A stretch of 64,000 nucleotides of DNA. Origin: Corbicula japonica (lineage: Eukaryota; Mollusca; Bivalvia; Venerida; Cyrenidae). The stretch spans positions 1,739,001 to 1,803,000 of the forward strand of contig JAZAYU010000003.1 of assembly GCA_038501625.1 (NCBI GenBank), in the 5' to 3' direction. The notes below the pieces were generated by a model that saw only the letters and a program-made list of their open reading frames with translations, was not told the DNA's origin and did not search any database. Position 1 is the stretch's first letter, and each line of letters opens with the position of its first letter. The translations under genes were made by a program, and so were the position numbers. Positions 54,614 through 64,000 of this stretch are shown here, piece after piece.

Positions 54614-54945
54614 GCTCAAATTAATAAAACTGAATATGGAGACCAATTTTACATTCTTAACCCTTTACTCCATGGGATACGGCTGTTATCACATGGGCGA
54701 ACAGTGTAGATCATGATGAGCTGGCACATCTGTGCAATTTAGATCAGGATCTACACTTTTTGCTTTAAGATTCACTAGGTCATTTCTAACTAAAAAGACA
54801 GCTGATCTGGATTTATTCTGGTAGCACTTGAAATAAAACCTGTACACACGGACTAAAGGGTTTAGCAGATTATTGGTTGAATGTGGTAACACTCTCAAAA
54901 CTGACCAATCAAATTCAAGAGTTCTGAGACTTGTGTCCAATCAGA
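54614..54945. mobile_element. Diverged MITE A interrupted by MITE B
   Basis: Left part ATTAATAAAACTGAATATGG and AGACCAATTTTACATTC; right part CAAAACTGACCAATCAAATT and GTTCTGAGACTTGTGTCC. The family B element sits between them. Confidence 0.5.
54657..54866. mobile_element. MITE family B, full copy
   Basis: TTAACCCTTTACTCCATGGG at the left and GGACTAAAGGGTTTAG at the right, with the central TCACTAGGTCATTTCTAACT. Confidence 0.88.
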
Positions 54946-54949
54946 GTAT

Positions 54950-56195
54950 GTGTATGTAAAAGTGAAGCCTCCACCAACTGAAACATGTTCATTATTATAG
55001 TTTGTTGGTTTTAATGGGCATTTCTATGTGACTATCCAAATGTTTATAACCATAGCACTGGCATAAGTTTATCGCTACTGTAGACCCAAACCTACACATC
55101 CAGGGTCTACAATATTTTCTTTTCAGATAAGTTGATTTAACAATTTTTATAGAATACCAATTTAAACAATTTATGTACTGACTGAAATTTACAAAACAGT
55201 AATTGGTTACACTGTCATTAAAAGCTGTCTAAATAGGGTCAATTTCATCAACACAGTACATGATACGATCTGACTAGTTTGTTCTATTTGAATCTCAAGT
55301 CCATTAAAACTGCATTAACATCTAAACATTACTCAATATAAATACTGATGACGATGATGTATATCTTTTATCAGATGATTTGACCAGTGTTATAAACAGT
55401 TTGAATTACTAAGTGTTGTTGCCTGTTTCCATCCAAACTAGAAAAAAGAGTCAAGTTGTCTGGCAATGCTAAATGAATCAGTGAACATGTACTTTTCCAA
55501 AAATATATAGTTGTTTGATTTGTTTGAATTGATGCATATTAAATATAAATCATTATAATGTTACCGCCTTTTTTAATGAATTTGTGATACATTTAAATGT
55601 ACATCACAGTGAATGCTGGGATTAACTGGTTCAAAGTGAAGCTGACAACTATCAAAGCACCTGTCTGCAAACAATGTACACCCTGATCATTCTGTACACA
55701 ACCAACATCTACACATTTCACTATATAGATGAAAAAAGATGAAACCACCTAAAGTTCAGTGACTAAATAAAATTGCACGAAAGTACAATTTATTCTTGTT
55801 AATATTTATGTATAGTCCACTAAAAAAGTTTTTTGTACCTTTGAGGAACGACACATATTTTCATGGGTTCAATAACATCCAACATTAATTAATTACCAAT
55901 TTTTGAACTCAGAAATCAAGTTTACCAAGCAAGTCCACACAGACAATACTTATCCTTGACCTGAACAGTTTCATATGCTTTCTAATGGTGAAATGTAAAT
56001 AATAATTTTTATTTCTTAATTATGTACATAATTGTTATGGAAAAAATTGCTATAAAATTGTGATAAAATGTCAACTTAACTAAAAATAAATATTACATTA
56101 ATAAAGACTCTTTTATCTTTATGACCTATGTGAATGTGAGAAGTTGGATTTCCCCAGTCCTCATCAAGGCATAAAGGTTAAAAAGGTGAGACCAG
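54950..56195. other. Intergenic or 3' UTR DNA, no repeat recognised
   Basis: AT-rich without supported coding potential. AATAAA-like words occur on the + strand near 55764 and 56080-56103. Confidence 0.45.
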
Positions 56196-56200
56196 AGACC

Positions 56201-56354
56201 TGGGCAGAAACTATAAAACTTGTTGAACTTAGAATGGAAACCAGTCTCAAATCTCAAGCATTTGATTGCTGAAGGGAGACTTAACTCGATTTTAACTAAT
56301 GAGATGGTGGAGATTTGAGACTGGTCTCCAGTTTCAGTTTTATTATCATGGGTC
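56201..56354. mobile_element. MITE family A, diverged copy
   Basis: GGGCAGAAACTATAAAACTT, GGAAACCAGTCTCAAATCTC and AAGCATTTGATTGCTGAAGG, then inverted GAGATTTGAGACTGGTCTCC and TTTTATTATCATGGGTCC. Confidence 0.85.
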
Positions 56355-56789
56355 CTGGCCAGTGGACAAGATAGACATACAAAAAGTGGCAACCTGAGAC
56401 TTACTTATATAATCACACTAACGGCTGGTGACTGACTGTGACCGACTAGAATGGTTGGAGATGATGGGAATGATGCAAGTACAATATTCTTAGTAAACCA
56501 GCAATTATGATTACAGCGTTGGAACAGGTTAGTAAAATATGTTGAACGCTGAACGGCTTCCAAAATGTTGTGCATCTATTGTAGTCCATGAAAATTTAAT
56601 TTTACTGGTATGAATTTTCATGCAATCTCCCAAATAAACTATTAGCAGGAGTACAAAATTGTGCTACCATATCATTCTATATACACCATTGGGTTGCTTA
56701 ACTTCATTGCTGTAGCGCAAAATAACTGAAAATTAAACCTGCACGAAATAAAACGATACAGTTGTTATTCTTTTTTATATATATTTATA

Positions 56790-57027
56790 TCCTTTCCTCC
56801 ATATAAACGTCTTTATGTAATGGGTGAACAGTGTAGATCCAGATCAGCTGACACATCCGAGCAGTCTGATCTGGATCTGCAATTTTCGCTTTTTGATTTA
56901 TAAGGTTATTTCTGACTAAAAAGCGACCAACACAGATCTAGATCAGATGGCATGGATGTGCTGGCTGATCTTAATCTACACTGGTCGCATATGAAATAAA
57001 ATGGGTATATGTAGTGAAAAGGGATAT
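56790..57027. mobile_element. MITE family B, full copy
   Basis: CCTTTCCTCCATATAAACGT to ATGGGTATATGTAGTGAAAA, with GATCCAGATCAGCTGACACA and GGTTATTTCTGACTAAAAAG. Confidence 0.88.
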
Positions 57028-57029
57028 TT

Positions 57030-57460
57030 GGAACTATTTACTGCTTCACGCTTGCTTCATGAAGCATTCTATTAAACACATTGCAGCTTTTTAATTAAAC
57101 CACAAACTATAAACTCCTGTAAAACATTGTATTTATTCTTTGATGTTTTTATTAATAAACACATGCAAACAATACATCATATGAGAAATATCACATCTGC
57201 TTGTATATTATCAAATTTCTGACGAAAAACATCAACAAAAACAAAAATGTAAATGATCATTTTTTATCATTAAAAACATGATATATAGTAAAACTTGTAT
57301 GCATAACAAATGACTTGAACAGTAAGGCATTGTGTCCCAATTTAATTCAACCTTAAATGAAGACTATATCGTATTTTAAACTAAACAGAATATGAGACAA
57401 CATGTTAAAAGTCACCCTCAATCCAATAAATAACATCTTACCATGTAGCTGAACTTATCT
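57030..57460. other. AT-rich spacer between MITE B copies
   Basis: No gene or repeat seen. TTTATT words near 57133 and 57149 could act as polyadenylation signals for the - strand gene. Confidence 0.4.
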
Positions 57461-57463
57461 AAG

Positions 57464-57671
57464 ACTAACCCAGTACTCCATGGATATCCCCCCCCCCCCA
57501 CGTGAAACAAGTGTAGACCCAGATCAGCCTGCATATCTGTGAAGTCTCAACAGGATCTACATTGTTTGCTTCCTCACCCAAAAAATCTAATGAATCCAAT
57601 AGCAACTGGTTAAGATCCTGATCAGAATGCACAGATGCTTAGGCTTATCATATCCATGAAGTAAAGGGTAG
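57464..57671. mobile_element. MITE family B, diverged copy
   Basis: ACTAACCCAGTACTCCATGG at the start, GACCCAGATCAGCCTGCATA inside and ATCCATGAAGTAAAGGGTAG at the end. A 12-C run has expanded within it. Confidence 0.8.
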
Positions 57672-57706
57672 AAATATTGTACTAATTGTTCTGTCTGTAA
57701 ACTAGT

Positions 57707-57930
57707 TTAACCCTTTTCTCCATAAATATGGGTTCCATTGCATGTGCAATCACTGCAGATCTAAATCAGCCAGCACATCATCTGGATCTACACTGGTTGC
57801 ATCTTGGTAAAAAAATAACCATGAATCTAAAAGTAAACAGCTTAGATCCTGATCATAAGGCATGAATGTGCCAGCTGATCTGGATCTACAATGTTTGCCA
57901 TGTGATAACAGCAGTATCCCATGGATTTAA
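57707..57930. mobile_element. MITE family B, first of an abutting pair
   Basis: TTTAACCCTTTTCTCCATAA to AGTATCCCATGGATTTAA, with GATCTGGATCTACAATGTTT in the right arm. Its terminal TTAA is the first TTAA of the next copy. Confidence 0.88.
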
Positions 57931-58156
57931 CCCTTTCCTCTGTAAATACACATTTTTACACGTGTGCGACCAGTGTAGATCCAGATCAGCTGTGCTAACT
58001 GATCAGGATCTGCATTGGTCGCTTTTTGGTCAGAAATAACCTAGTAAATCAAAAAGCGAAACAGTGCAGATCCTGATCAGACGGATGTTCCGGCTGATCT
58101 GGATCTATACTGTTTGCCCATGCCATAAAGGTATGTCTATGGAGGAAAGGGTAAAA
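57927..58156. mobile_element. MITE family B, second of an abutting pair
   Basis: TTTAACCCTTTCCTCTGTAA to CTATGGAGGAAAGGGTAAA; among the least diverged copies, with well-matched arms (GATCCAGATCAGC / GCTGATCTGGATC). Confidence 0.92.
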
Positions 58157-58159
58157 GGT

Positions 58160-59325
58160 TAATCTAGTAATGGACTATTAAAAATAATTTACAATAAACT
58201 TCAATTTTTAACATATAGTTTACGTAAACAGCTAATCAAAAAAACAAATGCCTACTTTATACTTGAGCAATTACTGTTGAAATTATTTAATGATAAAGCT
58301 TTATTAAATTTAAACAGGAATTCATTTCCTTGTAAAACATAAATTTCACCTTTCAAAACCGGCTCAAGTTCAAATATTTAACTCTACTTACATACATCTT
58401 GACATATTTTGCAGTTAATTTACAACAAATAAACCCCAAAAACCAATAAATTATGGAAATAAATAAAAGGAAAACAATAATTTCTTACCATTATTTAAAT
58501 GCAGTAACAAACAAGCCATAAATTTTAAATAACATTTAGAAAAAAATCTATCATTTTCATAAAATGAAACAAATAATGTTGAGTGATTTATCCAAACCAC
58601 AGATTTTAAAGGTGCCCGTTTACATATCAGGGGAGAAAATATTAACTGTTTTCAAATATCAAAATATATAATACATTAAACTGTTACAGTAGTAGACCTG
58701 TAAACAAAGTAAATGTGATGTAATATACACACACAGTCAAAGTACAGCTGAATATATTTAAAGCCAAATTTTTTTATAGCAATACTAACTATTAACACAT
58801 TTAAATTCACTCACAAAAGATTGAAAAATGTAATGATTAGTCAAAAAATTTTGGCGAAATTCACTGATTTTCAGTCATTGATATGCATTATCAGGTATAC
58901 AGCTAGCAAAACCTGAATTGTCGAAATTACCTAGAAGATCACATTTTTGCAAAACACAGCTCAAATCTATTTAAAAACCTTTTGAAAATTTACCAGGAGA
59001 GAAAAAACAACCTCAAGTGAATTTACTGACCAACCTGTTTTGGTCCACAATATCAACCAAATGGACATTCTTATAAAACTTGACCTACCTGAGAATTATT
59101 CACACCAATCATAGACATTTTTTCATTCTAGATTGAAAAATGTTATTTATAAATAGGTATAACTGATCAGTGGCATGATGCCGCATGACTAGACGGGCAT
59201 TTCGCAGAGGCAAACCCTTTCAAATTTCATGTTTGCAGAAAGTTATTTCTAATTTTTTACATTTGCTACTAAACAATTTTTTACACAAGGCAAGGGGCTT
59301 GTTATGCCTGATTTCTTGTACACTT
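58160..59325. other. Repeat-free AT-rich stretch, possibly 3' UTR of the - strand gene
   Basis: No repeat family appears in almost 1.2 kb, unlike its surroundings. On the - strand a TTTATT complement (58300-58305) gives one AATAAA. Assignment as UTR is inference. Confidence 0.35.
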
Positions 59326-59328
59326 CAG

Positions 59329-59473
59329 TGCCCAAGGTTATAAATCTTGGCATGGAAACCAGTCTTAAATCTCAAGCATCTGATTGGCTGAAATGGCGAC
59401 GGGTTGCCATTTCAGCCAATCAGATGCTTGAGATTTGAGACTGGTTTCCATGCTAAGTTTTATAACCTTCACA
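59329..59473. mobile_element. MITE family A hairpin, full copy
   Basis: AGTGCCCAAGGTTATAAATC to AAGTTTTATAACCTTCACAC; centre GGCGACGGGTTGCC. Confidence 0.94.
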
Positions 59474-59921
59474 CCAGACCTTCAGAACATGATTGTAACA
59501 GCCTGAGAGATTTTACTTATCAAGCTGACTAGCATTTGAACCAGCCCAAGATAGATGACTACCATGTTTTTGTGCATAACTAATTTCTGCAAAATAAATT
59601 AACAAACTGATATAACTAAAAAATACTCAGCATTAAACCTGTGCATTTAAGACAAAGTTTATATATACTCTACACATAGAAAACATACAAATTATATCTT
59701 TAAGATGCCATTTTAAATTTAAATATAATTAAATAACTTAAAACTTAAACACAAAATTGCATAATGAAATGCTGAAAATATCACTGTGTGTCATTAGCTG
59801 TTATCAACCAATAAAAATGCAGATAACATGCTTGTATGGAGTTACAGAGGTTCAATACTAAACAGTAAATGCTGGAAGTTATGTTCCACTACTGGCAGCT
59901 AACTGTGTCCATTATCTCCAT

Positions 59922-60068
59922 GGCTCGAGGTTATAAAACTGAGATTGGAAACCAGTCTCAAATCTCAAGCATCTGATTGGCTGAAATGGCGACTGGTCGC
60001 CATTTCAGCCAATCAGATGCTTGAGATTTGAGACTGGTTTCTAAGCTCAGTTTTATAACCTTGGGCAC
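59922..60068. mobile_element. MITE family A hairpin, full copy in the putative 3' UTR of the - strand gene
   Basis: GGCTCGAGGTTATAAAACTG to TTTTATAACCTTGGGCAC; centre GGCGACTGGTCGCC. It ends about 100 bases from the TGA of the - strand exon. Confidence 0.95.
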
Positions 60069-60169
60069 ATATCTGTAGATCACAGAAGTTGCAGCATTAG
60101 ATGACATTGTGATACAAATCTCTCCAACTAATGAAAGAAAACAATTTCCCAAAGACCGTGTTCCTCCTC

Positions 60170-60321
60170 TCAGCTGACAGCCTGGGGTCTACCCGCATTA
60201 CTACTAATACTGGAAACTGGTGTGTTACGCGACTGCTGCGTAGACTGGTAACGTGAAGGTCCGGTCGATAACGTGAATTCATATGGATCTGCAGTGCTCG
60301 TCATTAAACGCATTTTATCCT
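60170..60321 (-). CDS. Terminal coding exon of a convergent gene, product not recognised
   Basis: On the - strand an acceptor TTTGCTTTCAG (60332-60322) is followed by 152 coding bases: two that complete a codon, 49 codons, and TGA at 60172-60170. The peptide includes DKMRLMTSTADPYEFTLSTG and GPSRYQSTQQSRNTPVSS, a Ser/Thr-rich, probably disordered C-terminus. Codon choice and absence of repeat homology favour a real exon. I do not recognise the family. It converges on the F-spondin gene; its 3' UTR would run down from 60169, and a hairpin MITE at 59922-60068 would lie inside it. Confidence 0.6.
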
Positions 60322-60700
60322 CTGAAAGCAAAGTAACCAAGTTTACCTATATAATATCAAATAATTCAATTCTGGATTGTGAACTAAGCATACTTTAATT
60401 TTCAAGTGAAAGATAAGAATAAGGTGCATAATGTTGTGTTAAAATGTCTAAAACAAGAGCTTCTACTTACATAACTAGTAACTACCATTATTAGCTTACA
60501 CTGGTTGTTAAAAATTGTTCATTAACTTTTACTCCTTATACCCAGCCTACACCAAAAAAAAACTTAAGAATAACCATCAGGTTTTCTGATTACAAACCCA
60601 ACACAGGGCCATTATTAACCAACACACTACATACAGCATCCATCCCAATGCACACACACTGCTAAGTGGCAACATTAAAGCACACATAAAGCAAACAAAG
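60322..60700. other. Intron of the - strand gene, unique part
   Basis: No repeat or additional exon recognised next to the terminal exon. Confidence 0.45.
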
Positions 60701-60706
60701 GTAGCT

Positions 60707-60954
60707 TAACACTTTCCTTCATATACCGGGGGTATATGCCTTTATGGCGTGGGCAAAATGTGTAGATCCAGATCAGTCAGCATATGTGTTTGATCTGATC
60801 GGGACCTACCATGTTCACGTTTTGATTTATTAGGTTATTTCTAACCAAAACTTAACAATGCAAATCGTGATCAGACTGCATGGACATGCCAGCTGATCAG
60901 GATCTACACTTACAGCACATGCAAAAAATGCCTAAATATTGAGTAAAGAGTTAA
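60707..60954. mobile_element. MITE family B, full copy
   Basis: TTAACACTTTCCTTCATATA to ATATTGAGTAAAGAGTTAAC, with TTAA at both borders and GATCAGGATCTACACTTACA in the arm. Confidence 0.88.
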
Positions 60955-61436
60955 CGCTGGCTAATATCCAATGTGCAACCAGTGTAGATCCAGATCAACC
61001 TACACCGATTGTCCATTTTGTTACACTTTAAAGTATAAAGTAGGTTTCAGTTTTCTTCAGGGTTCTTAAAATACCAACATCTCCTGCTACCTTGTGACAT
61101 ATACAGACTTTCTATACTAAACATGAAAACCATTTACAATTTTAATGTTGTGCACCAAATACATATCTATAAGAACCCAACAATCTATTAGCCCCTGGCT
61201 TCCCAGATACAAACAATGGCAACTTGCTCTAAACAAACCTGTCATAGCAGTATATCTCCTGCTGAAGAAACCTAGGGAAACAGACAATCATATATATCAG
61301 TTATGGCAATATGTACTTACATGTAGTCATTAAATAGTAAAGTAAAAGTAATGTTCATTGTGTCACTCCTATTAAAAGGGCCAACTGTTGTGGACATATG
61401 TCTGATGCCCTTTTTACGGAACATAAAAACTTCCCA
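60955..61436. other. Intron of the - strand gene, no exon recognised
   Basis: AT-rich. A fragment GTGTAGATCCAGATCAACCT at 60980-61000 is a stray family B arm. Confidence 0.5.
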
Positions 61437-61439
61437 AAT

Positions 61440-61590
61440 CCTATCCAGGTACCAGGCACTTGCCGGGGAGGCAATTTAACAAGCTGACAGCTCAGATGGC
61501 TCACCTGCCATATCAGAACAAGTCTCTACAGGGACTCATACCTGCGACCATCAGTTCCAAAGCCAGAACATTGCCCTTACTAACTTGTCA
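61440..61590 (-). repeat. tRNA-derived SINE, reverse orientation
   Basis: On the - strand GGCAATGTTCTGGCTTTGGA, ACTGATGGTCGCAGGTATGA and GTCCCTGTAGAG read like the anticodon and T-arm region of a tRNA-related SINE head, followed by an unrelated body. The B-box is decayed (AGGTATGAGTCC). Confidence 0.5.
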
Positions 61591-61710
61591 TGGAAGGAAT
61601 CAATATTTCATGAGTTTTCAGGGAAAACAAGTCCTAGATACAATATAATTCTATATGAGATAGTTTTGCTCTGAATTCTCACAATCCTACTATGAATTTC
61701 ACAAAACATT

Positions 61711-61814
61711 TACCCAAGGTTATTAAACTGAGCATGGAAACCAGTCAGCATTTCAGCCAATCAGATGCTTGAGATTTGAGACTGGTTTCCATGCTCAGCT
61801 TTATAACCTTCAGC
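61711..61814. mobile_element. MITE family A, one arm truncated
   Basis: TACCCAAGGTTATTAAACTG and AGCATGGAAACCAGTC are followed directly by AGCATTTCAGCCAATCAGAT and the complete right arm. About 40 bases of the left arm are deleted. Confidence 0.9.
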
Positions 61815-61819
61815 TATTA

Positions 61820-62690
61820 TCTCAAATGAATAATATCAATATCATTGTAATTGAAGAGTTTTTGTTCTCAACGATATTATGTGAACAGCCCTTTTTGTCA
61901 AACTTGCCAATGATAATAAATTCAGTAAAAACACAAGATGGTCTTGTTAGTTGTTGCTGATTACATTCTTGAAAAAAAAAAACAACAACAAGAAAACAGA
62001 TCTCCTGAAAACTGGTCAAAGAATTCAGCTGAACATGCAACAAAATTGGGAATCTGATTTATATATGTAATATAATAAGCAACTACAGCAATATCAAATC
62101 ATACCCAGAATGCCTGTCAAGCTTGCACTGGAAACAATGCCTGAGGATAGGGTCAGCCGGTATAATCACTTTATCGGCCTGTTATCGCTATAGTCGCAGA
62201 CTGTTTATAATTACAATAGTTATATAAAGTCTGTCTAGGTCTTTTGGCCTTGTCATATATATACTGGGCATTCTAGTAGGCACTCCAGCGCGGCATTATT
62301 AGTAGCTCGTCCGAGCGACCGATGACGAGGGCTCTTAGGCCGACACTCACTGAAAGTTTCAGTGTTGTTAATTTATGCGGTAGCATTCTGCGACAATATA
62401 GATGCACTGTAATATAATGTCTTGCAGAATTTAATCCGACTTTTGTACATCTTTCAAAAGTTGGATTGAGAGACACACCAAGTGCATGGTAACAAAAGAA
62501 TGCAAGAAGTATGCAAAGAATTGTAATCAAAGCCAAACAATCTGGGTAACATTGCCACAACTCAACAACATAAGGCAAAATGATATAATAAGCAATATTC
62601 AGACAAACCACAGAATGAGAAAATGTCTCTCTGAAAAACTAATTTTTATTCCTCATGGCACATCTCTTATTATTGGCTGAACTTTTTGAA
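61820..62690. other. Intron of the - strand gene, unassigned
   Basis: A 112-residue open frame exists on the - strand (62273-62611), but no splice sites or family motifs support it. No other feature recognised. Confidence 0.4.
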
Positions 62691-62691
62691 G

Positions 62692-62941
62692 TAAACCCTT
62701 TACTCCAAATATATGGCTTTAATCACATGACACTGTGCTTAGAGTGTAGATCCAGATCAGCCAACACATCTGTACTGTCTGATCAGACTCTAAACTGTTC
62801 ATTTACTTAGTAAGAAATAAGATAATGAATCAAAAATTGAACAGTGTAGATCCTGATTTCACAGCTTGGATGTGTCAGCTGATCAGGGTCTACACCTGTT
62901 GCTCATGCCATAAAGTCATATTTATAGAGTAAATGATTAAC
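62692..62941. mobile_element. MITE family B, first of an abutting pair
   Basis: AAACCCTTTACTCCAAATAT to TTTATAGAGTAAATGATTAA, with GATCCAGATCAGCCAACACA and CAGCTGATCAGGGTCTACAC. Confidence 0.88.
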
Positions 62942-63150
62942 CCTTTCTTCCATAGATAAACCTTTATTGCATGGGCCACATCCGTGCTGACTGATCAGGA
63001 TTTAAACTGTTCGCTTTTTCATTCATAAGGTTATTTCTGTTAAAAAGAAGAACAGTGCAGATCCTGATCAGACAGCAGGGATGTGCCAGCTGATTTGGAT
63101 CAACACTGGTCGCACATGCATTAAAAACACGTATATAAGGAAAGGGTTAA
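62937..63150. mobile_element. MITE family B, second of an abutting pair
   Basis: TTAACCCTTTCTTCCATAGA to ACGTATATAAGGAAAGGGTT and AA; TTAA is shared with the previous copy. Confidence 0.9.
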
Positions 63151-63154
63151 CTGT

Positions 63155-63660
63155 CTGTATGACCTGTCCACTGAGATACATTTTCTCTTGGTATAAATTC
63201 ACAGATAAAGCATACACTTCTTGAAAAAAAAATTAAATAAACTTTTTCTATTCCATGACAGTGATTACTTTCTTAAGTTCAGAGGTTTTAAATGAGTAAG
63301 TAGCAAGGATTGGTTAGCCATGTAACTTTACTTTTCTGAAAGTTTACATATATGGGACAAAGTTTTTCATCAACTGAATTTTTTTTAAAGAATAAAGAAT
63401 ATGACTTCAGAACTGTACTTGTGCCAAGACTAACATAGTAAATGCCTATAAACTGATTGCATTTAAATCCAATTAAATTCACATTGATACTTAAATAAGG
63501 CCAGAATGCAAACTGCATTTTAGTGACACCAGTTTGATAACAAAATTGACATTGTAAGGTTAAGAATGATTATAACATTAGCCTATATTAAATAGACATC
63601 AAGATGAAAGCGAAGGACAAAATACATAAGCTGGGCCTTCACTTCAAACCTTCCGCACAA
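63155..63660. other. Intron of the - strand gene
   Basis: AT-rich with no recognised repeat or exon before the 57-bp candidate exon. Confidence 0.45.
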
Positions 63661-63662
63661 AC

Positions 63663-63719
63663 CTGTCGTAGAGTCCGAGGCTGTGTGCATTCTATCCCAT
63701 ACTGTACTTGGTACTTTAG
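63663..63719 (-). CDS. Candidate 57-bp penultimate exon of the convergent gene
   Basis: On the - strand a pyrimidine-rich acceptor (GCTTCCCTTCTAG) precedes 57 bases encoding KVPSTVWDRMHTASDSTT and a final G. The donor is GTTTGT. The leftover G joins the AG of the terminal exon to make GAG (Glu), so the phases fit and the joined reading stays open. The donor is weak and the exon tiny, so this is a candidate. It is also where any further upstream exons would have to connect, beyond the window. Confidence 0.45.
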
Positions 63720-63721
63720 CT

Positions 63722-64000
63722 AGAAGGGAAGCAACTGTTACATTTTTTAATTCAGGGAACACTTTAAAGGGAAACAACTTCTAGTATTGCAAGGAAAGGT
63801 GCAGCAACTTGTGTTTGCTTGCAGACCATTTTAAGGAAATCAGATTCAATTTAAAGGGAAAAAACTTCTATTATAATAATAAAAAAGGGAAGCAAATTTT
63901 GTATGCTTGCAGACCATCTTAAGGAAATTAGTTTCACTTTAAAGGGAAAGAACTTCTGTCATAGTAATAAAAAGGGAAGCAACTTTTGTTTGCTTGAAGA
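63722..64000. repeat. 87-88-bp tandem repeat running off the window
   Basis: TTTAAAGGGAAA(C/A/G)AACTTCT recurs at 63763, 63850 and 63938, and GGGAAGCAA(C/A)TTTTGT with TGCTTGCAGACCAT recurs between them. That gives about three units of 87-88 bases, cut by the window end. Confidence 0.9.

Noticed and set aside
60097..60282. 61-residue - strand open frame over the convergent gene's last exon
   Set aside because: A different frame of the same exon fits the acceptor and stop and reads as plausible protein; this one runs into the UTR.
62273..62611. 112-residue open frame on the - strand
   Set aside because: No recognisable motif, no splice signals in phase with the neighbouring exons; treated as chance or decayed repeat.

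Overview
The window is eukaryotic nuclear DNA, AT-rich and intron-dominated, and most likely from a bivalve mollusc. The main evidence is a single multi-exon gene with canonical GT-AG introns, spread over about 30 kb. A dense load of small non-autonomous repeats of types I associate with bivalve genomes supports this: elements with 145-bp tandem cores and a terminal GGGCC hairpin, tRNA-like SINE heads, and short fold-back MITEs. The species cannot be read from the sequence. There is no sign of bacterial gene organisation.

The principal gene is on the + strand: thirteen exons from 22258 to 52381 whose splice phases join perfectly into one frame (810 residues plus a partial first codon, then a stop). 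It encodes an F-spondin (SPON1 / fat-spondin type) secreted matrix protein. In order it carries the C-terminal half of a Reeler domain, a Spondin_N domain, a Met/Lys-rich linker, two thrombospondin type 1 repeats (TSRs), a complete Kunitz domain, an unusual 53-residue Lys/Arg/Glu/Met helical segment, two more TSRs and a short tail. The signal peptide and first half of Reeler are in one or more 5' exons that I could not find in the first 22 kb; they may lie there or further upstream.

A second gene converges on it from the - strand. Its terminal coding exon is 60170-60321, and a phase-compatible 57-bp candidate exon is at 63663-63719. Only its Ser/Thr-rich C-terminus is visible and I do not recognise it. 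The interval 52382-60169 holds the two 3' ends and the intergenic DNA.

Most other recognisable sequence is repeats. Family A is a ~145-bp almost perfect hairpin MITE with about 20 whole or partial copies, each arm carrying a CCAAT box. Family B is a ~210-250-bp palindromic MITE with TTAA flanks and CCC termini (piggyBac-like), 13 copies. Family C has GGGGCGGATCC termini (6 copies). Family D has GGTGGCTGCT arms (2 copies). Three different ~700-770-bp terminal-inverted-repeat elements lie in the introns near the 3' end. Two Helentron-like elements have 6 and 12 units of a ~145-bp tandem core. There are also a 31-bp minisatellite, a compound ATT/GAT microsatellite and a CT microsatellite. Several elements sit within a few tens of bases of splice sites of the F-spondin gene. 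The first 22 kb contains no gene I can support.
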